DNA from: Ornithinimicrobium ciconiae
Lineage (GTDB): Bacteria > Actinomycetota > Actinomycetes > Actinomycetales > Dermatophilaceae
Length of the DNA stretch: 64,000 nt
Assembly: GCF_007197575.1 (NCBI RefSeq)
Contig: NZ_CP041616.1
Span: 3,782,001-3,846,000 of the forward strand
Direction of reading: 5' to 3'
The notes under the pieces were generated by a model that had not been told where the DNA came from, did no database searches, and worked only from the letters and a program-made list of their open reading frames with translations. Both the position numbers and the translations under genes were made by a program. Below are positions 57,082 through 64,000 of the stretch, one piece after another. The stretch's first letter is position 1, and every line of letters starts with the position of its first letter.

Positions 57082-57429
57082 ATGCCTGCACTCGACATTG
57101 ACTATTCGACGGGCGACGGTAGCCCAGTAATGATTGGCGCCATCGCGGTGGTGGCGGTTTTGCTGCTTGGCCTTCTCACGAAAAGGGCAACAGAGAACAA
57201 GGCCCGCGCCGACCGTTCACAAGAAGCCGACAGCATCGAGTTTCGCCTTGGACTGGAAGCAAGAGCGGGCTCCTATATGGACTGCATCATCCTTGGCTCT
57301 GTGCTATTCTGCATCAGCGCCCTCGCGCCATCTATTCCATCGTGGCTCACAACATTTGTCTACCTGGTTCTAATAACAGCATCCTTCTGGATCCGTTTCG
57401 CAGTTAAGCGCGGAGGATTTCGTGGGTGA
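57082..57429 (+). CDS. Small membrane protein paired with an XRE regulator
   Basis: 115 residues: an N-terminal helix (VMIGAIAVVAVLLLGLLTKR), a polar loop (RADRSQEADSIEFRLGLEAR), and two C-terminal helices (DCIILGSVLFCISALAPSI and WLTTFVYLVLITASFWI). Overlaps the next gene by eight bases. DUF2178-like membrane protein plus short XRE regulator is a widespread pair of unknown function in bacteria and archaea. GC content is visibly lower than the surroundings, a sign of separate origin. Confidence 0.75.
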   Translation: MPALDIDYSTGDGSPVMIGAIAVVAVLLLGLLTKRATENKARADRSQEADSIEFRLGLEARAGSYMDCIILGSVLFCISALAPSIPSWLTTFVYLVLITASFWIRFAVKRGGFRG

Positions 57430-57634
57430 AGTTGATAACCGAGTAGGACACTTCAGGCGGAAGCGCTCCTTAACGCAAGAGCAATTGGCACAGTCCGTGG
57501 GCGTCTCACGACAAACCATAAATGCAATTGAGCGTGGGCGCTTCGACCCGAGTCTTCCACTGGCCATCCGCCTGGCCCGGACATTCGACGTAGAGATTTT
57601 GGATTTGTTCACACTAAAGACTGATCAGGAATAA
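57422..57634 (+). CDS. XRE-family regulator (short)
   Basis: 70 residues, GTG start. LTQEQLAQSVGVSRQTINAI then ERGRFDPSLPLAIRLARTFD is a textbook Cro/CI helix-turn-helix of the YozG type, with no extra domain. Coupled to the membrane protein upstream; such pairs are thought to signal between membrane and promoter. Confidence 0.9.
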   Translation: MGEVDNRVGHFRRKRSLTQEQLAQSVGVSRQTINAIERGRFDPSLPLAIRLARTFDVEILDLFTLKTDQE

Positions 57635-57740
57635 GATTGCCTGGCTAGCCGACTCGCCGGGCCACCTGTCGTGGCGCGCATATTGGGAGGTGGTCGGGTT
57701 GACGTATCGCATCGAGGCGGTCGTTCCGCAATCTTCCGCT

Positions 57741-57788
57741 AAGCCTCAGGGGCTGGCGAGCGGAGTGCCGTGCCAGCCCCTGAGGCTT
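57741..57788. terminator. Bidirectional hairpin terminator
   Basis: A perfect 17-bp stem (AAGCCTCAGGGGCTGGC / GCCAGCCCCTGAGGCTT) with a 14-nt loop separates the XRE gene (+) from the convergent fragment gene (-). Confidence 0.85.
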
Positions 57789-57802
57789 GATCCGACGGTG
57801 CT

Positions 57803-58431
57803 TCAGAATGGACGCGAGGATCGGCACTGGATAGTCGAACCGCCCTTGACGTCATACCACCAGAGCGTTCGCCCGGACGAGCATATTCCATTCCTAAGCA
57901 CGTACGCTGTCCCTACCGCAACTGCAACCGAGGCAACACCGCAAGCTAGCCATCCGACAAATGGAAAGGCACAGATGGCTACCGTGAGTGCAGCAGCCGC
58001 ACCGCTACCCAGCATCTGTTGCTCAGTAGTGTTGAAACCGATCGCAACACGGCTGCCCTTGAGCCGCACTGAGATGTTAGGCTCCATTCCCGCCTCCGAG
58101 CCCACGGTTCCGCTAACCTCACCCTCGGACGTGGACGCGGCAGCTTCTATCGCCGCGGAGCTTGGTAGGGTTAACTGCCCTTCGGGTAGAATGTATGTGT
58201 ATCCTGCAATAGATCCCGCTGCGGCTACTTTCCGGGGTATGGGTGATGCCTCCAATTCCTGTAGCCCTTCAATGAAGGTCGCATGCTCAAGAAATTGCGA
58301 CCCTCCAGGGTAGATCTTGTCAATTTCCTCGTCTGATATGAACTCCCCAGAGGGGTCAACAGGACTGACAACGGCAAGAGTTCGTGAGTCGTCGACTTTG
58401 CCTTCATCTGCAACAGCTGTCCCGTGCCGGA
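57803..58431 (-). pseudogene. Truncated membrane-protein gene of the cassette
   Basis: The minus-strand frame codes for an acidic, secreted-looking part (VVSPVDPSGEFISDEEIDKI, EGQLTLPSSAAIEAAASTSE) and two hydrophobic segments (GSGAAAALTVAICAFPFVGW, ACGVASVAVAVGTAYVL), then a Cys-containing tail ending CRSSRPF. It has no start of its own: to the right the frame runs into an inverted piece of the HEPN-like gene and stays open to 58657, a chimera. The original 5' end was lost. The residual 3' part could be from a bacteriocin-like or surface protein; unproven. Confidence 0.55.
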
Positions 58432-58513
58432 TGAGGCGCTTGCTGATGCCCGGAAGGTGGTGGAGCGTCCGCGTTTGGAGTTCGAGGCAGGTACGGGTGG
58501 GTGAAGGCGGAGA
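58425..58513 (+). repeat. Inverted copy of the HEPN-like gene C-terminus
   Basis: On the + strand these bases encode DEALADARKVVERPRLEFEA then a stop, the inverse of 56761-56850 with only a few differences. With the 102-bp direct repeat it shows the cassette arrived together with duplication and inversion of its target. Confidence 0.8.
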
Positions 58514-58578
58514 CTTGACTTGGCCCACCGGGCGACACGGTGGAAAGTGCCGCCGGCCCGGGAGGCACTGAAGGGGGG

Positions 58579-58680
58579 GCTCGAGCATCTTGAGACCGTC
58601 ACGCGTTTCCGATAGTGCTGTCGACCTGCCCTCAAGGATCAGCGGCTCGCAAAGCACGGCGGTGACTCCCGCACCGAGGC
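58579..58680 (+). repeat. 102-bp direct repeat, right copy
   Basis: Identical to 56851-56952. It continues on its right into the N-terminal part of the HEPN-like pseudogene, whereas the left copy continues on its left into the C-terminal part. Confidence 0.9.
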
Positions 58681-58745
58681 GCTCATAAACTGGGCTGGGC
58701 TACCAGCCGTGGGCGTGCAGGACCGCGACGTCCGCCATGACGACG
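58579..58745 (-). pseudogene. HEPN-like gene fragment, N-terminal/middle part
   Basis: The minus-strand frame reads ADVAVLHAHGW, a TAG stop, then a frame with LGAGVTAVLCEPLILEGRST. It corresponds to the 55739-56089 gene from about residue 35 onward, is cut at 58579 by the cassette, and has an internal stop, so it is dead. It lies just inside the second attR, as the intact gene lies just inside the first. Confidence 0.65.
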
Positions 58746-58791
58746 ACCCGACGCCGCTAGGCTGGCTGAGGTGGTCCTCGCCTCGTAGCCA

Positions 58792-58947
58792 TCATAATCG
58801 CAGGCCAGAACGGGAGCATGCTGACCAACATGGAGCCATGGTGCCCACGGCATACTCCGCCGTGGTCATCCCCGCCTCTCGCGCCGCCGACAGCTGCCTG
58901 CTCAGTCGCCGCCAGCCGTGACGCCGGTCCAGTGATGTCCTCATCAT
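58792..58947 (-). pseudogene. Genuine Flp-like (DUF4244) pilin gene, N-terminal half
   Basis: ATG 58947 (or 58944) opens MMRTSLDRRHGWRRLSRQLS then AAREAGMTTAEYAVGT: a charged leader, the prepilin-peptidase-type G/MTTAEY site and the start of the pilin helix. At 58,838 it crosses into element sequence and stops at 58792. The rest of the pilin is at 18579-18689. It is next to the intact SIP gene and so is the native chromosomal half. Confidence 0.85.
58814..58860. other. Second attR-type junction (older element)
   Basis: GAGCATGC (58814-58821) is 24 bases before the core ATGGT (58838-58842), the same geometry as attR but with changed arm and core bases. The sequence between arm and core (TGACCAACATG) is nearly the same as at 56145. 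It marks an earlier integration of a related element at the same pilin site. Confidence 0.65.
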
Positions 58948-59186
58948 GTGCCTCCATCCCTCACGGGAACTGGATGTTCCCTTTGGACGAGGCTGCCGAG
59001 ATGGTGCCGGTGCCCACCAGAGCGCTGACGGATCTGTGGACAAGGCAGGTGACCGAGATCTGTTGTGCACAAGTGAACCGGGCCCAGGTGGCCCCTTCGA
59101 GCACGACAAGGACCCCGTCCTGCTGAGACAGAACGTGGCCCTTGTGCTGTTTGAAGAGTCGTCTCCAGCCGTTGTGGCGCGGAGCG

Positions 59187-59564
59187 CTAGCCGTGGATCA
59201 GCTGGCTGCTCGGCAACGCCGTGATCAGCCGCGTGACGCACTCGTGGTCCGCAGCGGCGAGGGCGGCGCTAGCACCCGGGAGGACCCAGACCGTCGGGGT
59301 GTCGCTCACCGCATCGATGCCCTCCGGGAGCCACTCAGCGGCCCACCCTGACATGGCCTCGGCCAGGGCGCACACGCCCGGTCGCGTCCTCACCCGGTTG
59401 ATCTGCACCCGCTCCGGGCCGCACACCGGGAGGGCGTCGTCGGCAATGTAAACCTGTCCGTACGCATCAGCCGGAAGCGCGAGCAGCACCTGCTGCGCGG
59501 CGACGAGGTCGCAGGTGTCAGCGAAGATGCACACCTTCAGGGAAGGACCTCGACGACGGCTCAC
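59187..59564 (-). CDS. Small SIP-domain (siderophore-interacting) protein
   Basis: About 125 residues from GTG 59564 (an in-frame GTG codon at Val12 is an alternative). VCIFADTCDLVAAQQVLLAL then PADAYGQVYIAD match the C-terminal half of siderophore-interacting ferric reductases, without the FAD-binding N-terminal half. Stand-alone SIP-C proteins are common in Actinobacteria and are iron-regulated. A strong DtxR/IdeR box lies just upstream. Likely role: helping release iron from ferri-siderophores, or a regulatory leftover of that chemistry. Confidence 0.75.
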   Translation of the reverse strand: MSRRRGPSLKVCIFADTCDLVAAQQVLLALPADAYGQVYIADDALPVCGPERVQINRVRTRPGVCALAEAMSGWAAEWLPEGIDAVSDTPTVWVLPGASAALAAADHECVTRLITALPSSQLIHG

Positions 59565-59574
59565 ACTTGCGAGT

Positions 59575-59593
59575 GTAGGTTAGCCTAACCATA
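59575..59593. promoter_or_regulatory. DtxR/IdeR iron box
   Basis: GTAGGTTAGCCTAACCATA matches the 19-bp consensus TWAGGTWAGSCTWACCTWA at 17 positions. It sits about 11 bp upstream of the SIP gene start. Fe(II)-loaded IdeR would repress the gene when iron is plentiful. Confidence 0.85.
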
Positions 59594-59729
59594 TCTCGAA
59601 ACGAGGGGCGAGCAACGGGCTCAGCTGCGTGGGGCCAGCAGAGCCCGTGACGGGTGCCGCGACCATTCCGACGGCCCGCGGCACGTCGACTCTGGACGCA
59701 GCACCCGGTCACGGGCTGCCCGGTAGGTC

Positions 59730-60215
59730 TCAGTTGGCGAGGTGCGCCTGGAGGAACCACCGGTCCTTGACCAGGCCCTGCTCGATCGCGATGGCCACGT
59801 CCTGGCTGGACAAGTCAACCTCGTCCAGGCCCTTGATGGCCTCGCGTGTGGTTGCGATAACGGCGTCGAGCTGAGCGATGACCTGCGGGATCAACTCATC
59901 CGACGAGATGAATCCCTCGGTCAGCGTCGGCAGGGTGTTCTTGGCGGCCACGGTCTCGATACGGGCGTCGAGGGGCAGGCCCATGGCGACGATGCGCTCG
60001 GCCGCGGTGTCAGCGAAGTCCTGCGCGTGGGCGACAACCTGGTCCAGCAACTCGTGAACGCCCACGAAGTTCGGCCCGCGCACGTGCCAGTGCGCCTGCT
60101 TGCCATCGACGACAAGCGCCTCCAGGTCGATCACGACGGGCGACAGCAACTGTGCTGCGCCGGCAGCGACCTCGGACGAGGTGGCCAGCGCGTCGGCAGT
60201 GTGGGTAGTGGTCAT
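59730..60215 (-). CDS. dps: Dps-family DNA-binding ferritin-like protein
   Basis: 161 residues from ATG 60215 with AGGAGG upstream. Ferroxidase-site residues appear in KQAHWHVRGPNFVGVHELLD (His, His, Asp) and DFADTAAERI. The N-terminus is short with a Thr/His-rich start. Forms dodecamers that store iron and protect DNA from Fenton chemistry. Together with the SIP gene it makes a small iron/oxidative group. Confidence 0.93.
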   Translation of the reverse strand: MTTTHTADALATSSEVAAGAAQLLSPVVIDLEALVVDGKQAHWHVRGPNFVGVHELLDQVVAHAQDFADTAAERIVAMGLPLDARIETVAAKNTLPTLTEGFISSDELIPQVIAQLDAVIATTREAIKGLDEVDLSSQDVAIAIEQGLVKDRWFLQAHLAN

Positions 60216-60347
60216 CGTGCCTCCTAAGCAGTGGACTGGCCGCCTGGTGAACCTGCGGCCAACACTGTCTAATCTCCTCCACATCACGAGATCCGGCAAG
60301 CAAGCACAGGCTGACCTTAGGTCCCGCCAGGCCCCTACTGTTGGGCC

Positions 60348-61718
60348 ATGGCTCCTGGCTCTCCCCTCTCCGACCTGATCCGCGCACTGCCTCCGGGATC
60401 GGTGGTGACTCATGCCGACACCCTGGCTACCTATCGGCAGGACCGCGCACTGGACCCGGATGCCGGGACACCGCTGGCGCTGGTCCGTCCGACCAGCACG
60501 GATGAGGTCCAGGAGACAGTGCGCTGGTGCGCCGCCCATGGCGTCAAGCTCGTCACCCGTGGAGCAGGCACCAGCTTGTCCGGTGGCTCGACAGCGGTCG
60601 ACGGAGCCTTGATGCTGTCCACCGAGCGCATGCGGGCGCTGCACATCGACCTGCCCACCCGAACTGCGACGGTGCAGCCCGGTCTGATGAACTCCGAGGT
60701 CAAGGTCGCCGCGGCACAGCATGGGCTCTGGTATCCGCCGGATCCCTCGTCGTTCGAGATCTGCTCGATCGGCGGCAACGTGGCCACCAACGCCGGGGGC
60801 CTGTGCTGCGTCAAGTATGGCGTCACCGGCGACTACGTTCTGGGCCTGCAGGTCGTCCTCGCGGACGGTCGTGCGGTCCGACTCGGTGGACGACAGATCA
60901 AGGACTCGGCAGGACTCTCGCTCACCAAGTTGTTTGTGGGCAGCGAGGGGGTGCTCGGCGTCATCACTGAGATCACCCTGCGGCTGTTGCCGGCCCAACC
61001 ACCGGCCAGCACCGTGGTCGGCACCTTTCCGTCGGTCAGCCACGCCAGTCGCGCGGTGCTGGCCGTGACCGACCGCATCCGGCCTGCGTTGCTGGAGTTC
61101 ATGGACAAGGTCACCCTCAACGCCGTCGAGGACCACCTGCGGATGGGGCTGCCACGCGAGGCCGAGGCCCTGCTGCTCGCGCAGTCCGACGCGCCCGGGG
61201 CCGCAGGCCGCGCCGAAGTGGAGCTGATCCAGGAGGCGTTCACCGCCCACGGCGCTGCGGAGTGCTTCAGCACGGACGATCCCGTTGAGGGCGAGGCCTT
61301 CGCCGCAGCCCGCCGAGCGGCGATCCCGGCGGTCGAGAAGTTGGGATCATTGCTCCTCGAGGATGTCGGGGTCCCGCTGCCAGCACTGCCGGACCTGATC
61401 GACGGGGTGGCAGCGATCGCGGCTGCCGAGGACGTGACCATCGCGGTGATCGCCCACGCCGGCGACGGCAACACCCATCCGCTCATCGCCTTCGACCCCA
61501 CCGACGCCGCGCAGCGCGAGCGGGCACATCGCGCTTTTGGTCAGATCATGGACCTGGCCATCTCGCTGGGGGGAACTATCACCGGCGAGCACGGTGTGGG
61601 GCGGTTGAAGAAGGCCTGGTTGCCGGACCAGGTCGGGTCCGACGTGATGCAGATGACCGCCGCCATCAAGAACGCTCTCGATCCAGATGGGCTGCTCAAC
61701 CCGGGGGTCATGCTGTAG
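60348..61718 (+). CDS. FAD-linked oxidase (GlcD/D-lactate dehydrogenase type)
   Basis: 456 residues. FAD-binding PCMH domain with VTRGAGTSLSGGSTAVDGAL and the diphosphate loop SIGGNVATNAGG, then FVGSEGVLGVITEITLRL. The C-terminal cap has VIAHAGDGNTHPLI and the terminal GTITGEHGVGRLKKAWL, diagnostic of glycolate/D-lactate oxidases. It oxidises an alpha-hydroxy acid; which one is not readable. Divergent from dps. Confidence 0.93.
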   Translation: MAPGSPLSDLIRALPPGSVVTHADTLATYRQDRALDPDAGTPLALVRPTSTDEVQETVRWCAAHGVKLVTRGAGTSLSGGSTAVDGALMLSTERMRALHIDLPTRTATVQPGLMNSEVKVAAAQHGLWYPPDPSSFEICSIGGNVATNAGGLCCVKYGVTGDYVLGLQVVLADGRAVRLGGRQIKDSAGLSLTKLFVGSEGVLGVITEITLRLLPAQPPASTVVGTFPSVSHASRAVLAVTDRIRPALLEFMDKVTLNAVEDHLRMGLPREAEALLLAQSDAPGAAGRAEVELIQEAFTAHGAAECFSTDDPVEGEAFAAARRAAIPAVEKLGSLLLEDVGVPLPALPDLIDGVAAIAAAEDVTIAVIAHAGDGNTHPLIAFDPTDAAQRERAHRAFGQIMDLAISLGGTITGEHGVGRLKKAWLPDQVGSDVMQMTAAIKNALDPDGLLNPGVML

Positions 61719-61731
61719 GCACTGCGTGGCC

Positions 61732-62352
61732 TCAGGGAAGCAGCTGTCCCGAGCCGCCGAGCAACTGACCAGCCAGGGCCAGGACCACCGGCACGACGGC
61801 CGTGAGCACAAAGGCGGGGAGGAAGGCCAGACCCAGCGGCAGCACGAGCCGCACCCCAAGGCGGGCCGTCGCGGCCTCGACCGCGTGGAGCCGTTCGCGG
61901 CGCGCGTCCTCGGCGGCACGCCGGAGCAGACCTGCTGGCGGCACCCCGGCATGGGAGGCGAGCCGCAGGGCACGACCCGCCGGCTCCCAGCGGTGCGGAG
62001 CTGCGGACCAGGCAGCCTCGTCTCCAATCCCCCACTCGAGGGCAGCCGCCACCGCCCGCAGCTCCGTGCCACCGCGGCCGGGCAGGCGGTCTGCAGCAGC
62101 ACGCAACGCAGCGGTCGTGCTCGCTCCGGCGTCCAGCGCGAGCGCCACCAGGTCAAGCACGTCAGGCACGGCAAGCTCTGGCTCGACCTGGCTGCGTCGC
62201 CAAGGCGCCGCAGCTCGGAGCACACGTGCCCCTGTAGCACCGGCGACGCCCCCACCATCCGGCCCCGGCACAAAAGCTGGCGCCCGTTGCCGGGTCGGCC
62301 AGACCAGCACCGCGAGGGCGACCAGAGCTGCGGGAAGCAGCGACCAGGTCAT
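61732..62352 (-). CDS. tadC: TadC, type II/IV secretion F-family protein
   Basis: 206 residues from ATG 62352 (ATGA overlap with tadB). Two N-terminal/central hydrophobic segments and C-terminal helices (LVLPLGLAFLPAFVLTAVVP) with the F-domain signature DLVALALDAGASTTAALRAA and RLASHAGVPPAGLLRRAAED. Inner-membrane platform protein of the Tad pilus; works with TadB to couple the TadA motor to pilin assembly. Normally the pilin gene follows at once; here iron genes and the element intervene. Confidence 0.88.
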   Translation of the reverse strand: MTWSLLPAALVALAVLVWPTRQRAPAFVPGPDGGGVAGATGARVLRAAAPWRRSQVEPELAVPDVLDLVALALDAGASTTAALRAAADRLPGRGGTELRAVAAALEWGIGDEAAWSAAPHRWEPAGRALRLASHAGVPPAGLLRRAAEDARRERLHAVEAATARLGVRLVLPLGLAFLPAFVLTAVVPVVLALAGQLLGGSGQLLP

Positions 62353-63077
62353 CGCTGGTCCGTGACACGGTCGACCATGCCGTTGACCACGACCCGACCC
62401 GCAGCGATGAGCAGGAGCCCGACGGCAAGACTCACCACTGCTGTGGGAGAGCCGTAGAGGTCGACCGGCCCGATCCCCATGAGGAGGGCCACGCCGACCC
62501 CTGCCACCGGCAGCAGACTCAGGATGGTGGCGGTCGTCCTGGCCCCGGCAGTCGCCGTTGCGAGCCGACTGGACAGCTCGGTCTGCGAGCGCGCTGACCG
62601 GGCCGTGCTGTCCACAGCGTCGGCCAGAGGTGCGCCCAGTTGCTCGCTGATGGCCCAGGACCTGGCCAGCAGCTGGAGCTCCAGCCGGCCCGTTGCCCGC
62701 GCCGCCCGGGCCCACGCCGGCGCGCACTGCCGCCCCTCCCGTGCGGCATCCAGGACTGATTCGAGCGTGCGCCGGACGTCGCGGCCGGAGTCCTTGGTGG
62801 TCAGGGCCAGCGCATCTGTCGGTGGGAGCCCGGCCCGCAGAGACGCCGCCAGTTGATCAAGCACTGGTAGCCACGCGTCGGACGCGGGCCCAGCACGGTG
62901 CCTGCCGAGTCCCAGCCGGGTGGCCACGGCGAGCAACGGCCTGCGCCAGCCGGACCGCTGGTCCACGGCGAGGTCCATGGCGCAGACCTGCAGCCGCGCC
63001 CGCAACGCGCTCTCCGCCCGACCTGGCGGAGCGGCCAGCACCACGAGGGCGGCGAGGAGGGCGACCATGAGGCTCAT
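62349..63077 (-). CDS. tadB: TadB, F-family pilus platform protein
   Basis: 242 residues: an N-terminal helix (SLMVALLAALVVLAAPPGRA), the F-domain LDQLAASLRAGLPPTDALAL and two C-terminal helices (TTATILSLLPVAGVGVALLM, TAVVSLAVGLLLIAAGRVVV). Second platform subunit of the Tad machine. Three bases from the tadA stop. Confidence 0.88.
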   Translation of the reverse strand: MSLMVALLAALVVLAAPPGRAESALRARLQVCAMDLAVDQRSGWRRPLLAVATRLGLGRHRAGPASDAWLPVLDQLAASLRAGLPPTDALALTTKDSGRDVRRTLESVLDAAREGRQCAPAWARAARATGRLELQLLARSWAISEQLGAPLADAVDSTARSARSQTELSSRLATATAGARTTATILSLLPVAGVGVALLMGIGPVDLYGSPTAVVSLAVGLLLIAAGRVVVNGMVDRVTDQR

Positions 63078-63080
63078 GGC

Positions 63081-64000
63081 TCAGCCCTCAGGTCCCAGAC
63101 CGAGCAACCCGCACAGCTCGGGCCAGCCCGATCCTCTGCCGTGGTCCTGACTCAGGGCTGGCACCACCTCCGCGAGCCGTGCTCCGGGGGCCCGCCGCAC
63201 GAGCCCGATCTCGCGCAACGAACGCCGCCCCTGGTGCCTGGCCAGGTGGATCACCATCGTGATCGCACTGGCCAACTGGGCATGGACCGCCTCGGTCGGC
63301 AACCCGGCGAGCGCCCCCAGCGCCTCGAACCTGGGCGGCACGTCCGCGATGGCGTTGGCGTGCAAGGTGCTCGCCCCACCCTCATGCCCGGTGTTGAGGG
63401 CGCTCATCATCTCGCGCACCTCCGCGCCGCGGACTTCACCGACAACCAGGCGGTCGGGGCGCATCCGCAGGGACTGCCGGACCAGGGTCGTCAGGGTGAC
63501 CTCCCCCCTGCCCTCGACGTTGGCAGCCCGGGCCTGCAGTCGCACCACGTGCGGGTGCCGCACCGCCAGCTCACGGGTGTCCTCCACCAGCACGATGCGC
63601 TCCCCCGGGTCGACGGACTGAAGCATCGCGCCGAGCAGGGTGGTCTTGCCCGATCCGGTCCCCCCGGTGATCACGAACGAGAGGCGCCGCTGCACCACTG
63701 CGCGCAGGATCTCCGCCACCGCACCGTCGAACATCCCCCACTCCTGCAGGGTCGCCAGGTCAGGGCTGTGCCGCCGAGGGATCCGCAGGCTCAGGTGGGC
63801 TGCGTCGGCGACCAGTGGCGGCAGAATGCCGTGCAGCCGCACTCCCCCAGGCAGCAGTCCGTCCACCCACGGGCAGGCATCGTCGAGGCGCTGACCGGCA
63901 AGGGTCGCCAGACGCACCGCCAGCCGCCGCACCGCGTCAGCGTCTGCGAAGCGCACCGGCTCGGACTGCAGACCCTCGCCACGGTCGACCCAGACCCCGT
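63081..64000 (-). CDS. tadA: TadA secretion ATPase (5' end beyond window)
   Basis: The C-terminal 306 or so residues of the CpaF/TadA ATPase. Walker A FVITGGTGSGKTTLLGAML, Asp box RIVLVEDTRELAVRHPH, Walker B RMRPDRLVVGEVRGAEVREM and the His box ALNTGHEGGASTLHANAI are all present. The frame is open through the window edge (upstream residues VWVDRGEGLQSEPVRFADAD match TadA), so the GTG at 63956 is not the start. Hexameric motor that drives pilin assembly from the cytoplasm. Confidence 0.93.
   Translation of the reverse strand, partial: GVWVDRGEGLQSEPVRFADADAVRRLAVRLATLAGQRLDDACPWVDGLLPGGVRLHGILPPLVADAAHLSLRIPRRHSPDLATLQEWGMFDGAVAEILRAVVQRRLSFVITGGTGSGKTTLLGAMLQSVDPGERIVLVEDTRELAVRHPHVVRLQARAANVEGRGEVTLTTLVRQSLRMRPDRLVVGEVRGAEVREMMSALNTGHEGGASTLHANAIADVPPRFEALGALAGLPTEAVHAQLASAITMVIHLARHQGRRSLREIGLVRRAPGARLAEVVPALSQDHGRGSGWPELCGLLGLGPEG

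Larger units (their letters stand above)
56161..58838. mobile_element. Remnant of an earlier related element plus foreign flank
   Basis: Between two attR-type junctions. It contains a diverged copy of host flank (56161 to about 56590, matching 58838 to about 59310), then a HEPN-like gene relative of the 55739-56089 gene, split by a cassette. No integrase remains. Best read as the right end of an older element whose left part was replaced when the present element arrived. Confidence 0.6.

Overview
This is high-GC DNA (mostly strongly GC-biased third positions) with an actinobacterial gene neighbourhood: topA, a proton-pumping pyrophosphatase, an MrfA-type helicase, and a Tad/Flp pilus cluster with a DUF4244-type pilin and an Rv3654c-type TadE-like protein. 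The layout suggests a member of the Micrococcales, perhaps close to Ornithinimicrobium, Serinicoccus or Janibacter; that family-level guess is inference only.

Host backbone, left (1-18.7 kb): the N-terminal part of topA, an APH-family kinase, a DoxX remnant, a TetR-regulated heterodimeric ABC exporter, a lipoprotein, a secreted cell-wall-binding-repeat protein, a methyltransferase, a hypothetical protein, hppA, an MrfA/Rv3649-type helicase, a small membrane protein, then the 3' end of a Tad locus: TadE-like, TadE and the C-terminal half of a Flp-like pilin.

Mobile element (about 18,685-56,161): a 37.5 kb integrative element has split the pilin gene. A large serine integrase lies just inside the left end. 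The core looks like an actinomycete integrative and conjugative element (AICE): a TOPRIM/ATPase replication protein, an iteron-rich probable origin at 26.2-26.6 kb, and a co-directional transfer operon ending in an FtsK/TraB-type translocase (28.1-34.2 kb). The right half is cargo: a complete type I restriction-modification system (hsdMSR), several membrane proteins of unknown function, two small resolvases, AlkB, a 21-residue membrane peptide, a pentapeptide-repeat membrane protein, a 49-residue-repeat membrane protein and a zinc-finger protein. Small helix-turn-helix proteins are scattered along it.

Junction debris (56.1-58.9 kb): the right attachment site is followed by a diverged second copy of the pilin N-terminus and host flank, then a HEPN-like pseudogene broken by a 1.6 kb low-GC cassette (membrane protein plus XRE regulator), then a second right attachment site and the genuine pilin N-terminus. 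This looks like the remains of an earlier related element plus flanking DNA from another host.

Host backbone, right (58.9-64 kb): an iron-box-controlled SIP-domain protein, Dps, an FAD-linked oxidase, and tadC, tadB and tadA (running off the right edge). The pilin that the Tad machinery should assemble is therefore interrupted by the element, and precise excision at the reconstructed att site would restore a pilin-like open frame.
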